Part shown: positions 19,509 through 27,971 of the stretch, one piece after another | Layout: every line of letters begins with the position of its first letter | How positions within the stretch are numbered: position 1 is the stretch's first letter | NCBI GenBank assembly: GCA_002798275.1 | Contig: NWQR01000002.1 | Coordinates: 372,001 to 436,000 of the forward strand | Direction of reading: 5' to 3' | Length of the DNA stretch: 64,000 bases | Source of the DNA: Lysobacteraceae bacterium NML08-0793 | GTDB lineage: Bacteria > Pseudomonadota > Gammaproteobacteria > Xanthomonadales > Xanthomonadaceae | Position numbers and translations under genes: made by a program | Notes under the pieces: generated by a model | Databases searched by the model: none | The model's input: the letters and a program-made list of their open reading frames with translations, nothing else | Told to the model about the DNA's origin: nothing

Positions 19509-20242
19509 GCACGCATTTCCATGTCATAGGCCGCTTGCAGGCGGGCAAAACTTGGCGTAGTGGCGGCTTGTCCTGCCACTTTGTTCAGCGAGCGCCGCAA
19601 GCGCGCCAAATTGGCACTCTGCCAAGCAGCCTCGGGTTTTTGCAACCGGCTTTTGTCGAAGTCGATCATCCAGGCTTTACCTTCGCCATCAAATAACAAG
19701 TTATGCGCATTGAGGTCGGCATGATTCAAGCCGACCCGGTGAAAGCGGGCAATCAAACGCCCGGCTTCCTGCCAAGGCGCGGCATCGCCCGCATGCGCAA
19801 CCCAATGGGCGAATGTCTGCACCTTGACAAGCCGTTGCAACAAAATCGCAGCGCGATAGCCCAGCCCCTGCCGCCGATAAAACGCCGCGACCGGACGCGG
19901 CACCGGCAAATCAAGCGCATACAGTCGCTGCAACAGGCGGAACTCGGCAAAGCTGCGCACCTGGTCTTCCCCCTGCCAAGCAAACTTGTCGCGGCTCAAC
20001 CTCGCCACCAGCCCGCCACGCAGATAATGCCGCAGCACCCAGCCATCAGACCCGGCATCAATGAACCACGCCGCACCGCGCCCGCCCTGACTGACCGGCT
20101 GCGCGGCATCGCCCCAGTGCGAGGGACAGAACCAGTCGGCCGCCGGTGTTTGCCCGCAGGCCGCCGCGTCGAACACAATGGCGCCCTCGCCCTGCGCATC
20201 ACGGAATGGCTGCAATGTTTCGTTGAGTTCGCGCGTTGACAT
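19505..20242 (-). CDS. kdkA: 3-deoxy-D-manno-octulosonic acid (Kdo) kinase
   Basis: 245 residues, in the lipopolysaccharide-kinase branch of the protein-kinase fold. Catalytic-loop residues are in LNHADLNAHNLLFD and the DFG-like Asp in MIDFDKSRL. KdkA phosphorylates position 4 of the single Kdo on lipid A at the inner face of the membrane, as in Haemophilus and Bordetella. The divergent neighbour 16 bp away is an OpsX-like heptosyltransferase, the enzyme that in Haemophilus adds heptose to phosphorylated Kdo, so the two form a coherent inner-core pair. I infer a mono-Kdo-phosphate LPS core. Confidence 0.92.
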   Translation of the reverse strand: MSTRELNETLQPFRDAQGEGAIVFDAAACGQTPAADWFCPSHWGDAAQPVSQGGRGAAWFIDAGSDGWVLRHYLRGGLVARLSRDKFAWQGEDQVRSFAEFRLLQRLYALDLPVPRPVAAFYRRQGLGYRAAILLQRLVKVQTFAHWVAHAGDAAPWQEAGRLIARFHRVGLNHADLNAHNLLFDGEGKAWMIDFDKSRLQKPEAAWQSANLARLRRSLNKVAGQAATTPSFARLQAAYDMEMRA

Positions 20243-20258
20243 GCCATGAGTCTAGCAA

Positions 20259-21311
20259 GTGAATCTTCCGCCTTCTGCCCCCAAATCCATCTGCCTGCTG
20301 CGCCTGTCTGCACTGGGCGATGTCACCCATGTCCTGCCCCTAGTCAACACCTTGCGCTGCGCGTTTCCAGCAACCGAAATCACCTGGGTGATCGGCAAGG
20401 GCGAGCATCGGCTGCTGACCGGCTTGCCCGGGGTGCGCTTTATCGAATACGACAAGAAAACCGGCCTTGCCGGGATGCGTGCCCTGCGCCGCACACTGGA
20501 CGGCAAAAAATTCGATGTACTGCTGCAAATGCAAGTGGCTGCACGCGCCAATCTGCTCTCCGCCTTTATCCCGGCAGGCAGGCGCATTGGCTATGACAAA
20601 TCGCGCTCCAAAGACCTGCACGGCCTATTTATTAACGAACGCATTGCCGACCGCCCCGGCATCCATGTGCTTGATGCCATCGGCAGCTTTTGCGAGCCGC
20701 TGGGCTTGCAACCGCAAAAGCCGGTCTGGGATTTGGCCGTGCCACAAGCTTCTTTTGACTGGGCAGCCGAACAATGGCCGGACGATGGCCGCCCGGTACT
20801 GATGATTTCGCCCTGCTCCAGCCATGTCCGCCGCAACTGGCGTGCCGAGCGCTATGCCGCACTGGCCGAGCACGCCGCCGCACAGGGCTGGCGCATCGTA
20901 CTCTGCGGTGGCCGCAGTGAACTGGAGCGACAAACCGGCGATGCCATCATCACCCAATGCCGCGCCCCCGTACTGGATCTGATTGGCAAGGACACGCTGA
21001 AACAACTCCCGGCACTGCTTGCCCGCGCCAATCTCTTGGTTACACCAGATTCTGGCCCAATGCATATCGCCAATGCGATGGGCACCAAGGTGCTGGGGCT
21101 GCACGCGGCCAGTAACCCGCGCCGCAGCGGCCCGTATTCGGATATCCGCTACTGCGTTGACCGCTATGACGATGCCGCCCGCGCGCACCTTGGCAAACCG
21201 GCCAGCGCACTGAAATGGGGCACCAAGATTGAGTACGACGGCGTGATGGATTTGGTCACGGTGGACGACGCCATCGCCGCCTTCGAACGCTACCGCACCG
21301 ACCACGGTTGA
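20259..21311 (+). CDS. Family 9 glycosyltransferase, OpsX-like heptosyltransferase I
   Basis: 350 residues from a GTG at 20259. The N-terminus has the GT9 signature RLSALGDVTHVLPLV. The middle has SPCSSHVRRNWRAERYAAL and the C-terminal nucleotide-sugar site reads VTPDSGPMHIANAMGTKVLGL. These fit ADP-heptose:LPS heptosyltransferases. Among them the LSALGDVTH N-terminus and pairing with kdkA favour the OpsX type (heptose to Kdo-phosphate) over WaaC. It probably acts at the cytosolic face of the inner membrane on nascent lipid A-Kdo-P. Specificity is inferred from context and not from diagnostic residues. Confidence 0.88.
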   Translation: MNLPPSAPKSICLLRLSALGDVTHVLPLVNTLRCAFPATEITWVIGKGEHRLLTGLPGVRFIEYDKKTGLAGMRALRRTLDGKKFDVLLQMQVAARANLLSAFIPAGRRIGYDKSRSKDLHGLFINERIADRPGIHVLDAIGSFCEPLGLQPQKPVWDLAVPQASFDWAAEQWPDDGRPVLMISPCSSHVRRNWRAERYAALAEHAAAQGWRIVLCGGRSELERQTGDAIITQCRAPVLDLIGKDTLKQLPALLARANLLVTPDSGPMHIANAMGTKVLGLHAASNPRRSGPYSDIRYCVDRYDDAARAHLGKPASALKWGTKIEYDGVMDLVTVDDAIAAFERYRTDHG

Positions 21312-21354
21312 TTTTGCGCCCCCAACATAAACACGCCTAAAGCGGGCCGCGTTT

Positions 21355-21639
21355 TTACAGGATGCCGTGCACGGACGGGCTGATTTCTTTGTCTGTGCGG
21401 TGGATGCAGCCCATCCAGCAGCAGGGGCGGCGTTTGCCGGCCGCCAGTTGTTCAACGGCTCTTGTGATGTACTTTTGCCGAGTGGCCGGCTGCTTGACGC
21501 TGGCCACCCAGCAGATCCATTCATTGCGCGCCAGTTGGGTCAGACTGTTCTAGGTTTCAATCAAGCCATTTTCGGTCAAAGCTTGCGCCAAGTCGCTCGG
21601 AACTTCCGCGTGCGCGCTGCCGCCAAGTATTTGCATCAT
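21355..21639 (-). pseudogene. YdeI/OmpD-associated family protein interrupted by one in-frame TAG
   Basis: Reading the minus strand from ATG 21639, 29 codons (starting MMQILGGSAHAEVPSDLAQA) run into a TAG at 21550-21552, and the same frame then continues for 64 codons to a TAA at 21355-21357. The second part contains ARNEWICWVASVKQPATRQK and RAVEQLAAGKRRPCC, which match the C-terminal YdeI/OmpD-associated module (a bacteriocin-resistance-linked family). The first part matches the 'VEVPxDLxxAL' stretch that precedes that module. No frameshift is needed: one nonsense codon breaks an otherwise intact ~94-residue gene. It could be a recent pseudogene or a sequencing error; readthrough is less likely. 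It lies between the heptosyltransferase gene and DUF6165. Confidence 0.72.
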
Positions 21640-21679
21640 GGTGATATTGGGTGGGCAGTGGCGCCCACCCAGCCGCGCA

Positions 21680-22075
21680 TCAGGCGCGGTAATCCTCGTA
21701 GGATTTTTCTTCGACGTAGGTTGAGCCGAGCGCCAGATTGATTTCCTTCTTGATGCGGGCGCGTTCGTCGTTTTCAAAATACACGCTGCGGGCGAGTTTG
21801 ATGAACGCCTCGTCAAACGCTTGGGCTTTTTCTTTCAAGCGAATGTCGTCTTCAATCACCCAAAGGCGCTCGTTAACGGCTTTCAGTGCCGCGCGCAATT
21901 GGCTGATGTCCTGTGCCGAAGCCGGGTGCGCGCCCCAGGTTTTGTTCAGTGCTGCAAGTTCGGTGCGGACATTGGCGAGTTTGGCTTCGTCGCGCATGCG
22001 CTCGGACTTGATTTCAAGGATGGCGATTTTGTCGAGCAGCTCGCCAAAGGAAACGGGGACGGAAATCTCGGACAT
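21680..22075 (-). CDS. DUF6165 family protein
   Basis: 131 residues from ATG 22075, chosen because GAGGAG lies nine bases upstream; the frame stays open further up through the ffs RNA but without family similarity. The protein is a soluble alpha-helical repeat (SFGELLDKIAILEIKSERM, later NERLWVIEDDIRLKEKAQAF), rich in charged residues and suggestive of an antiparallel coiled coil. DUF6165 proteins are often encoded near glycosyltransferase genes in this group, in keeping with the heptosyltransferase nearby. No biochemical role is known. Confidence 0.82.
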   Translation of the reverse strand: MSEISVPVSFGELLDKIAILEIKSERMRDEAKLANVRTELAALNKTWGAHPASAQDISQLRAALKAVNERLWVIEDDIRLKEKAQAFDEAFIKLARSVYFENDERARIKKEINLALGSTYVEEKSYEDYRA

Positions 22076-22122
22076 TGAAAGGCTCCTCGGGGCGGCCATG
22101 AGGCTGCAAATGCACAAAAGGC

Positions 22123-22230
22123 GGCGGCTCCGCCGACGATCCTCGGCGCCCGCATCATTCGATACCGTTGCTGCCTTCCGGCCCTGGCGGGGTTTTCGAA
22201 CTAGCGTCGCGAGGGGCCAACGGAGCCGCC
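22123..22230 (-). ncRNA. ffs: Signal recognition particle 4.5S RNA
   Basis: About 108 nt. The minus strand carries the universally conserved Ffh-binding region, with CCCCGCCAGGGCCGGAAGGC followed by AGCAACGGTA. Both ends pair: GGCGGCTCCG at the 5' end with CGGAGCCGCC at the 3' end, closing the long hairpin. The RNA pairs with Ffh to target inner-membrane proteins co-translationally. It lies just upstream of the DUF6165 gene and downstream of tRNA-Ser on the same strand. Confidence 0.95.
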
Positions 22231-22253
22231 ATAGTGACAAAAATATGTGAATC

Positions 22254-22344
22254 TGGCGGAGAGGGGGGGATTCGAACCCCCGAGGCGCTATAAACGCCTG
22301 CCTGATTTCGAGTCAGGTACATTCAACCACTCTGCCACCTCTCC
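22254..22344 (-). tRNA. tRNA-Ser (anticodon CGA)
   Basis: 91 nt with CCA encoded. The anticodon stem CCTGA/TCAGG encloses the loop CTCGAAA, giving anticodon CGA (reads UCG). It has a long variable arm. It is transcribed toward ffs, 23 bp away. Confidence 0.96.
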
Positions 22345-22463
22345 GGTGCAACAAGCCGCGCATGATACGGGTTGTTCGGCGCATAAACAAGCCCATTGAC
22401 ATGCGACTTGCCGATGCGCCGCAGTACGGCGATGATGCGTGCTCTCTTTTCGCTGTCATCGTC

Positions 22464-23168
22464 ATGATTGAATTCGGCCATCTGACCCATTGCGGCCTGC
22501 GCCGCGCGCTCAATGAGGACACCTATTACGGCGATGCCGCCCTTGGCCTGTGGCTGGTGGCCGACGGCATGGGCGGCCATGACTATGGCGAAGTCGCCAG
22601 CGCCATCGCCCGCGAGGTCATCGTCAGCGAAACCCGTGCCGGCACGCCACTGCCCCAGGCGATTGCGGTGGCCGGTGAGGAAATCATGCGCAATTCGCGC
22701 CGGCGCGGCGAGCTGTTGCCAATGGGCACCACGGCAGTGGCCGCGCGCATCCAGCAGCATCGCTTTGACGTGGCCTGGGTGGGCGACAGTCGCGCCTATC
22801 TATGGCATCAGGGCAAGTTGGTGCAGCTTTCGCACGACCATAGCTATGTGCAGGATTTGATTTCGCAAGGCACGCTGACGGCCGAAGAAGCGCGCAGCCA
22901 CCCGCAACGCAAAATGGTGACTCAAGCGTTGGGTGTAACCGCACCGGGGCAACTGGATGTGGCCTGTATCAGCGGTGAGTTCCGCCCCGGCATGCAGTTG
23001 TTGCTATGCAGCGACGGGCTGACTGAGGAGGTGGACGATGCGGCGATTGCGGAAATCCTGGCGCGCCCCGGCATCAGCGCGCAGGAATGTGCCGATACGC
23101 TGGTAGCCGCCGCACTCGATGGCGGCGGCAGCGACAACATCACCGTGCTGGTGTTGCGCCAGCATTAG
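22464..23168 (+). CDS. PP2C-type Ser/Thr protein phosphatase
   Basis: 234 residues from ATG 22464; an upstream extension is possible but lacks similarity. The eleven-motif PP2C pattern is complete in its key points: RALNEDTYY, VADGMGGHDYGEVAS with metal-binding Asp, MGTTAVAA, AWVGDSRAYLW, LCSDGLTEEVDD and GGGSDNITVLVL. Such Stp1/PrpC-like enzymes remove phosphate from Ser/Thr and often work opposite a Hanks-type kinase. No kinase or FHA gene is adjacent here, so the partner is unknown. Its stop codon overlaps the convergent dnaQ stop by two bases. Confidence 0.93.
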   Translation: MIEFGHLTHCGLRRALNEDTYYGDAALGLWLVADGMGGHDYGEVASAIAREVIVSETRAGTPLPQAIAVAGEEIMRNSRRRGELLPMGTTAVAARIQQHRFDVAWVGDSRAYLWHQGKLVQLSHDHSYVQDLISQGTLTAEEARSHPQRKMVTQALGVTAPGQLDVACISGEFRPGMQLLLCSDGLTEEVDDAAIAEILARPGISAQECADTLVAAALDGGGSDNITVLVLRQH

Positions 23169-23884
23169 TTTTCCTGAAGCCACAGGCATTGCCCGGCTTT
23201 TTTTTCGATGGCTTCAAGCCGTGCCTGATGCGCCGCGTGCTCTTCATCGCTTACCAGCACCCGCGGACGCGGGGCTTGCAGCATCTGGAAATGCAGGATT
23301 TCGCTGCTTGGGCGAGCTTCGGGCTGGCTGCTGCTTTCTGCTGGCAAGTCAAATCCCAGCTCGCTTTGTCCGCCGGTCATGGCCAGATACACATCGGCCA
23401 GAATCCCGGCATCGAGCAAGGCGCCGTGATAGGTGCGGTCGCGCACTTCCACACCCAGGCGCTTCACCAACGCATCCAGCGAGTTACGCTGTCCCGGCCA
23501 GCGCTTGCGCGCCATATCTAGGGTATCGAGCACTTCGGCATAATCGGCAATCGTGCCCAGTTGCGGGCCGATACCGGCAAGCTCGGCGTTCAAGAAGCCA
23601 ACGTCAAACTTGGCGTTGTGAATGATCAGCTCAGCGCCACGGATGTAATCAAGAAAAGATTCCGCCACATCGGCAAACAGCGGCTTGTCGGCCAGAAACT
23701 CAAGACTCAAGCCGGTGACTTCGCGCGCGCCTTCCTCGAAATCGCGCTCGGGGTTCAGATAGACGTGAAAATTGTTGCCGGTCAGTCGGCGCTCAATCAG
23801 CTCCACGCAGCCGATTTCCACCACGCGGTTGCCATTGCGCCACTCAAGGCCGGTGGTTTCGGTATCCAGTACGATTTGTCGCAT
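23165..23884 (-). CDS. dnaQ: DNA polymerase III epsilon subunit (3'-5' proofreading exonuclease)
   Basis: 239 residues from [15 protein letters not shown]. DEDDh exonuclease motifs are present: VLDTETTGL (Asp, Glu), IIHNAKFDVGFLN (Asp) and the HGALLDAGILADVYL His/Asp pair. The C-terminal ~50 residues are the linker and polymerase-alpha-binding tail. It gives the replicase its proofreading. The start ATG overlaps the rnhA stop by one base, so the two are translationally coupled. Confidence 0.97.
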   Translation of the reverse strand: MRQIVLDTETTGLEWRNGNRVVEIGCVELIERRLTGNNFHVYLNPERDFEEGAREVTGLSLEFLADKPLFADVAESFLDYIRGAELIIHNAKFDVGFLNAELAGIGPQLGTIADYAEVLDTLDMARKRWPGQRNSLDALVKRLGVEVRDRTYHGALLDAGILADVYLAMTGGQSELGFDLPAESSSQPEARPSSEILHFQMLQAPRPRVLVSDEEHAAHQARLEAIEKKAGQCLWLQEN

Positions 23885-24339
23885 CAGCGGTTTTCCTGTT
23901 TGATTTTGGCAGCTTCGGCACGCGCCAGTTGATCGACGCGCTCGTTGTCCGGGTCGCCGGCATGGCCTTTCACCCAGCGCCAGTCCACTTGATGACGACG
24001 CGCGGCCGCATCCAGCCGCTGCCACAAGTCCTGGTTTTTCACCGCATCACCGCCGCTGGTTTTCCAGCCGCGCCGCTTCCAGCCGGGCAGCCATTCGGAA
24101 ATGCCCTGCTGCACATAGCGTGAGTCGGTATGCAGCAGCACCTCGCACGGCTCGGTCAGGGCTTCCAGCGCACAAATGGCAGCCATCAATTCCATGCGGT
24201 TGTTGGTGGTATCGGCCTCGCCACCGGAAAAAGTTTTTTCCCGCGCCCCATAGCGCAGCAGCGCACCCCAGCCGCCGGGGCCGGGATTGCCAAGACAAGC
24301 GCCATCGGTATGCGCCTCGACCTGTTTCAAGCCACTCAT
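23884..24339 (-). CDS. rnhA: Ribonuclease HI
   Basis: 151 residues from [20 protein letters not shown]. Active-site residues are HTDGAC (Asp), NRMELMA (Glu), HTDSRYV (Asp) and the [12 protein letters not shown] region (His and last Asp). It degrades the RNA strand of RNA:DNA hybrids. The rnhA-dnaQ pairing is ancient in gammaproteobacteria; here both are on one message behind the methyltransferase gene, which overlaps rnhA by four bases. Confidence 0.97.
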   Translation of the reverse strand: MSGLKQVEAHTDGACLGNPGPGGWGALLRYGAREKTFSGGEADTTNNRMELMAAICALEALTEPCEVLLHTDSRYVQQGISEWLPGWKRRGWKTSGGDAVKNQDLWQRLDAAARRHQVDWRWVKGHAGDPDNERVDQLARAEAAKIKQENR

Positions 24340-24995
24340 CCGGCCACATCCAGTGCTGGACGGATTGCTCGCGTCGGGATCGCAGTCAGGGGGATGCGAC
24401 GTTTTTCCGCCTGCAATACATAGGCAGCACGGATACCGGCTCCGCGTTGCAGGCGTGCATCCACATCGCACTGCCAGCGCGCGCCAAGCCCCAAGGTCAG
24501 CGCATCGGTCTGCAACTGTACCCGACGCAGGCTGCGTCGCCAGCTGAACGGTTCATGGGCGCTGACCGCCTGCCCCAACCAATGACGCCGATAGGGCGAA
24601 AGCGGGTTGAGTGCAAACAGCCACAATTTTCCGCCCGGCAATAAAACCCGTGCGCACTCCGAAAGCCACGGCAGCGCAGTGGCCGGGCTACCCACATGCT
24701 GAATCACTACGGTGGCAACCGATTCGGTCAAAAGCGGCAAAGTCGCCTGCGCACAATGCAAATCGCCCCCCCAGCCCTGCGCCTGAGGCAACAGCCATAT
24801 GCCAAGCGGCTCGGTGATTTCGCGGGGACGCGCGGCGGATGAAAGCGCAAGCCAAGGCAAGCCCGGACGCGCCTGCAAAGCTTCTGCAATCACTCCGGTT
24901 TCACTGGCCAAGAGCATCGCCGCTGCCTGACTGGCAAACCAATCGGCAGGCTGTTCAAGTTGACGGCGGGCGGTCAGGACAGGCATCTTCGCCAT
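24336..24995 (-). CDS. YafS-like class I SAM-dependent methyltransferase
   Basis: 219 residues from [11 protein letters not shown] (ATG 24995; a second ATG three codons later is possible). It carries a weak Rossmann glycine region but a recognisable methyltransferase_11 pattern: [17 protein letters not shown], then [22 protein letters not shown]. The position between gloB and rnhA is that of E. coli yafS, whose product is an uncharacterised methyltransferase, so I call it YafS-like. The substrate is unknown. It shares only a ~30-bp gap with the divergent gloB gene. Confidence 0.85.
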   Translation of the reverse strand: MAKMPVLTARRQLEQPADWFASQAAAMLLASETGVIAEALQARPGLPWLALSSAARPREITEPLGIWLLPQAQGWGGDLHCAQATLPLLTESVATVVIQHVGSPATALPWLSECARVLLPGGKLWLFALNPLSPYRRHWLGQAVSAHEPFSWRRSLRRVQLQTDALTLGLGARWQCDVDARLQRGAGIRAAYVLQAEKRRIPLTAIPTRAIRPALDVAG

Positions 24996-25024
24996 TCTAC
25001 GTGTACTTGCCCAATCCCCAAACA

Positions 25025-25792
25025 GTGTTTCCCCCCGCCCCGCTGCCCTTTGCCAATGACAACTATCTGTGGTGGCTACCCAACCCGGACAGTGGCCCAC
25101 TGCTGGTAGATCCGGGCGATGCCGCGCCGGTGCTGGCACGCTTTGGTGATGGTCCGGCACCCTGCGCCATCTTGCTGACCCATCACCACGGCGACCATAT
25201 CGGTGGCGTTCCGGCGCTGCTGACGCACTGGCCGGATACGCCGGTATTTGCCCCGCATGATGCGCGCATCGCCTTGGCAAGCCAGCGCGTAGCCGCGGGC
25301 GACCGGGTACAGGTGGGGGATTACGATTTTGCGGTCATGCAAGTACACGGGCATACCCGCAGCCATATTGCTTATTACGGACATGGCCTGCTGTTCTGTG
25401 GCGATGCACTGTTCAGCCTGGGCTGTGGACGGATGTTCGAAGGCGACCCGGCCACCATGCTGGCCTCGCTTGACCGGCTCGCCGCCCTGCCCGGCGATAC
25501 ACTGCTGTGCTGCGCCCATGAGTACACGCTGGCCAATGCTGCCTTTGCCCGCGTGGTAATGCCGCATAATGCCGCACTCGCCACACGCATTGCCAAGGCA
25601 CAGGCACAGCGTCAGGCCAGTCTGCCGACCCTGCCCGTGCCACTGTCAAGCGAACTTGCCGCCAACCCGTTCCTGCGGATTGATGATGCCGATGTGCGTA
25701 CCGCCATCGCCGTCCATCTGGGACGGGACGTCACCGATCGCGTCGAGGCTTTTGCCTGTCTGCGCCGCTGGAAGGATGATTTCCGCGCATGA
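25025..25792 (+). CDS. gloB: Hydroxyacylglutathione hydrolase (glyoxalase II)
   Basis: 255 residues if translation begins at GTG 25025; GTG 25001 and TTG 25007 are alternatives. No ATG exists in frame near the true N-terminus and no ribosome binding site is visible. Metal-binding motifs are complete: THHHGDHIGG, HVHGHTRSH-type VHGHTRSH, GDALFSLGCGRMFEG and CAHEYTLAN. The C-terminal RRWKDDF holds the glutathione-binding basic residues. The enzyme hydrolyses S-D-lactoylglutathione and completes methylglyoxal detoxification. It overlaps mltD by ATGA, the same pairing as in E. coli. Confidence 0.93.
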   Translation: MFPPAPLPFANDNYLWWLPNPDSGPLLVDPGDAAPVLARFGDGPAPCAILLTHHHGDHIGGVPALLTHWPDTPVFAPHDARIALASQRVAAGDRVQVGDYDFAVMQVHGHTRSHIAYYGHGLLFCGDALFSLGCGRMFEGDPATMLASLDRLAALPGDTLLCCAHEYTLANAAFARVVMPHNAALATRIAKAQAQRQASLPTLPVPLSSELAANPFLRIDDADVRTAIAVHLGRDVTDRVEAFACLRRWKDDFRA

Positions 25793-27060
25793 AAACCTTG
25801 CCACTTGCCCCACTGCTGCTTTGCCTTGCCGCGCTGCCGCTAAAGGCGGCACCGCCGACCGACAGCCCCCTGCAACCGGCTACGCCATCGACAACGCCGG
25901 CCATCGAAGCCGCAGCCGCGGAACCCGCGCCAGCGACCGAAACCCCACCCGTCGCGCCACCCCCTGTCGAAGCGCCCTTACCTGCCGCAAAACCAGCAAC
26001 CGCCCCCCTGCGCAACGGCCTGGAAATCCATCAGCAGCTTCTCGACAACCTCTCCGGCTCGGGCTGCGAATCGGCAAATGCACGCTGGCAGGCGCATTAC
26101 GCGCGCGCACCGCAGCGCCTTGCCAATCCCGATGACGAGCTGCTGGCACTGTTTGGCTATGTGGTCGATGAAGTCGTCAAAGCCGGGCTGCCCAGCGAAT
26201 ACGCCCTGATTCCGTTTATCGAAAGCCGCTACAACCCTGCGGCGCAAAGCAGCGCCGGCCCTGCCGGGATGTGGCAATTCATCGCCATCACCGCCCGCAA
26301 TCAGGGCATCACCATGAGTGGCGGCTACGACGGGCGTTATTCGGTCATCGAATCCACCCGCGCGGCGGTGCGCTATCTGAAAAACCTGCACAGGATGTTC
26401 GGTGAAAACTGGCAGCTGGCCATGATGGGCTACAACGCCGGGGAATATCGCATTCTGGGCGCCATCCGCCAAAGCGGCCAATCCCCGCGCAATGCCGACC
26501 TTGCCAAGATCAGCAGCGGCATCCCGGCAATCAGCCGCACCTATGTGGAAAAACTGCATTCCATTTCCTGCCTGATGAAACAGGCCAGCCGACAAGCCGA
26601 ATGGCGCGCCAAACTCGATCGCCCGGTGCCACGCCTGATTGCCACCGAAGCCGGCAGCGCCGTCAGCCTGCAACAATGGGCGAAAAACCGCGCGGTTGAT
26701 CCGGCGATGCTGGCACGCCTCAATCCAGCCCTGACCAACGGCGCATTGCGCATTGGTAGCCAAGCACCGCAATTACTCGCCCCCGCCGGCAGCCAGGCCG
26801 TCGCCGCAACGGCAGCCGCCATCGCCCCGACACCGGCTGCCAGCGTGATCGCCAGCGGCAGCTCTGCCGGTCAGCTTGCGGGCAACCGTAGCAAATCTGC
26901 CCGACCAACCACGCACACCGTCAGAAGCGGCGACTCCCTCTGGAGCATCACACGCCGCTACGGCATCAGCACCGCAGAGCTGCTGCGCCTGAACAGCCTG
27001 CGCCCCACCTCGACACTACGCCCGGGTATGGTTTTGAAGCTCGACGAAACCCGTCCATAA
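25789..27060 (+). CDS. mltD: Membrane-bound lytic murein transglycosylase D
   Basis: 423 residues. A signal peptide ([20 protein letters not shown]) is followed by a long Ala/Pro/Thr-rich linker (~22-75). The catalytic lysozyme-like domain has the general acid Glu in [11 protein letters not shown] and the GPAGMWQFI and YNAGEYRI signatures. One clear LysM repeat closes the protein ([19 protein letters not shown]). E. coli MltD has two LysM repeats, so one is enough to call the family but the number differs. No lipobox cysteine is seen in the signal region. It cleaves glycan strands to 1,6-anhydro-MurNAc ends, which feed AmpD. Confidence 0.93.
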   Translation: MKTLPLAPLLLCLAALPLKAAPPTDSPLQPATPSTTPAIEAAAAEPAPATETPPVAPPPVEAPLPAAKPATAPLRNGLEIHQQLLDNLSGSGCESANARWQAHYARAPQRLANPDDELLALFGYVVDEVVKAGLPSEYALIPFIESRYNPAAQSSAGPAGMWQFIAITARNQGITMSGGYDGRYSVIESTRAAVRYLKNLHRMFGENWQLAMMGYNAGEYRILGAIRQSGQSPRNADLAKISSGIPAISRTYVEKLHSISCLMKQASRQAEWRAKLDRPVPRLIATEAGSAVSLQQWAKNRAVDPAMLARLNPALTNGALRIGSQAPQLLAPAGSQAVAATAAAIAPTPAASVIASGSSAGQLAGNRSKSARPTTHTVRSGDSLWSITRRYGISTAELLRLNSLRPTSTLRPGMVLKLDETRP

Positions 27061-27106
27061 CGGGCAAACTGTAGCCTTTCAACCAACCGCAAACGGAGCA
27101 GCAAGC

Positions 27107-27895
27107 ATGGGTTTTCTGCAAGGCAAGCGCGCACTTATCACCGGCATCGCCAGTGAGCGCTCGATCGCCAACGGCATCGCCGAGGCCATGCGCCGCGAAG
27201 GCGCAGAACTGGCATTCACCTACCAAAACGACAAACTGAAATCGCGTGTTGAAGCCGCCGCCAAGGAATATGGCAGCGACATCGTGATACCGCTGGATGT
27301 CGCATCCGACCAACAAATTGCCGAATGCTTTGCCGAGCTCGGCAAACATTGGGACGGCTTCGACATCCTGATTCACGCCATCGCCTACGCCCCGCGCGAA
27401 GCCATCGCCGGGCAGTTTCTTGATGGGCTGACGCGCGAAAACTTCGCCATCGCCCACGATATTTCCGCCTATTCGCTGGCCGCATTGGCCGCCGCAGCTA
27501 GGCCGATGATGGCAGGTCGCCAAGGTGCGGTGCTAACGCTTTCCTACCTGGGAGCCGAGCGCGCGCTGCAAGGCTACAACGTGATGGGCGTAGCCAAGGC
27601 CAGCCTAGAAGCCACCGTGCGCTATCTGGCCTATAACCTCGGTCCTGAAGGCATCCGCGTCAATGCGGTGTCCGCCGGCCCCATCAAGACCCTGGCCGCG
27701 GCCGGCATCGGTGGTTTCCGCAAGATTCTCGGGCATGTGGAAGAAAACGCCCCACTGCGCCGCACTGTCACCATCGAAGAAGTCGGCAATGTCGCCGCCT
27801 TCTTGTGCTCCGACCTTGCCAGCGCCGTTACCGGCGAAGTTACCTATGTCGATTCGGGCTATAACATCCTCGGCATGACCGGCCTCAACGACTGA
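27107..27895 (+). CDS. fabI: Enoyl-[acyl-carrier-protein] reductase (NADH), FabI type
   Basis: 262 residues, normal length. It is a classical short-chain dehydrogenase variant with the [13 protein letters not shown] nucleotide loop. The active site residues are Y147 (SYLGAER), Y157 and K164 ([13 protein letters not shown]), the FabI-specific Tyr-x6-Lys spacing. It catalyses the last step of each fatty-acid elongation cycle and is the usual triclosan target. A GGAG site lies 11 bases before the ATG. It is followed by a strong inverted repeat that also faces ppiD. Confidence 0.97.
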   Translation: MGFLQGKRALITGIASERSIANGIAEAMRREGAELAFTYQNDKLKSRVEAAAKEYGSDIVIPLDVASDQQIAECFAELGKHWDGFDILIHAIAYAPREAIAGQFLDGLTRENFAIAHDISAYSLAALAAAARPMMAGRQGAVLTLSYLGAERALQGYNVMGVAKASLEATVRYLAYNLGPEGIRVNAVSAGPIKTLAAAGIGGFRKILGHVEENAPLRRTVTIEEVGNVAAFLCSDLASAVTGEVTYVDSGYNILGMTGLND

Positions 27896-27914
27896 ACCCA
27901 ACCCATGCCGCAAA

Positions 27915-27948
27915 ACGACAATGCCCCCGAAATCGGGGGCATTGTCGT
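27915..27948. terminator. Bidirectional terminator-like hairpin between fabI and ppiD
   Basis: Sixteen-base-pair perfect stem, arms ACGACAATGCCCCCGA and TCGGGGGCATTGTCGT, separated by two bases. On the minus strand it is followed by TTTTG, which suits ppiD termination. On the plus strand the tail is ATATC, weaker for fabI. It is placed between two convergent genes. Confidence 0.85.
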
Positions 27949-27971
27949 ATATCGAAAGCGTCTGCAATCAA

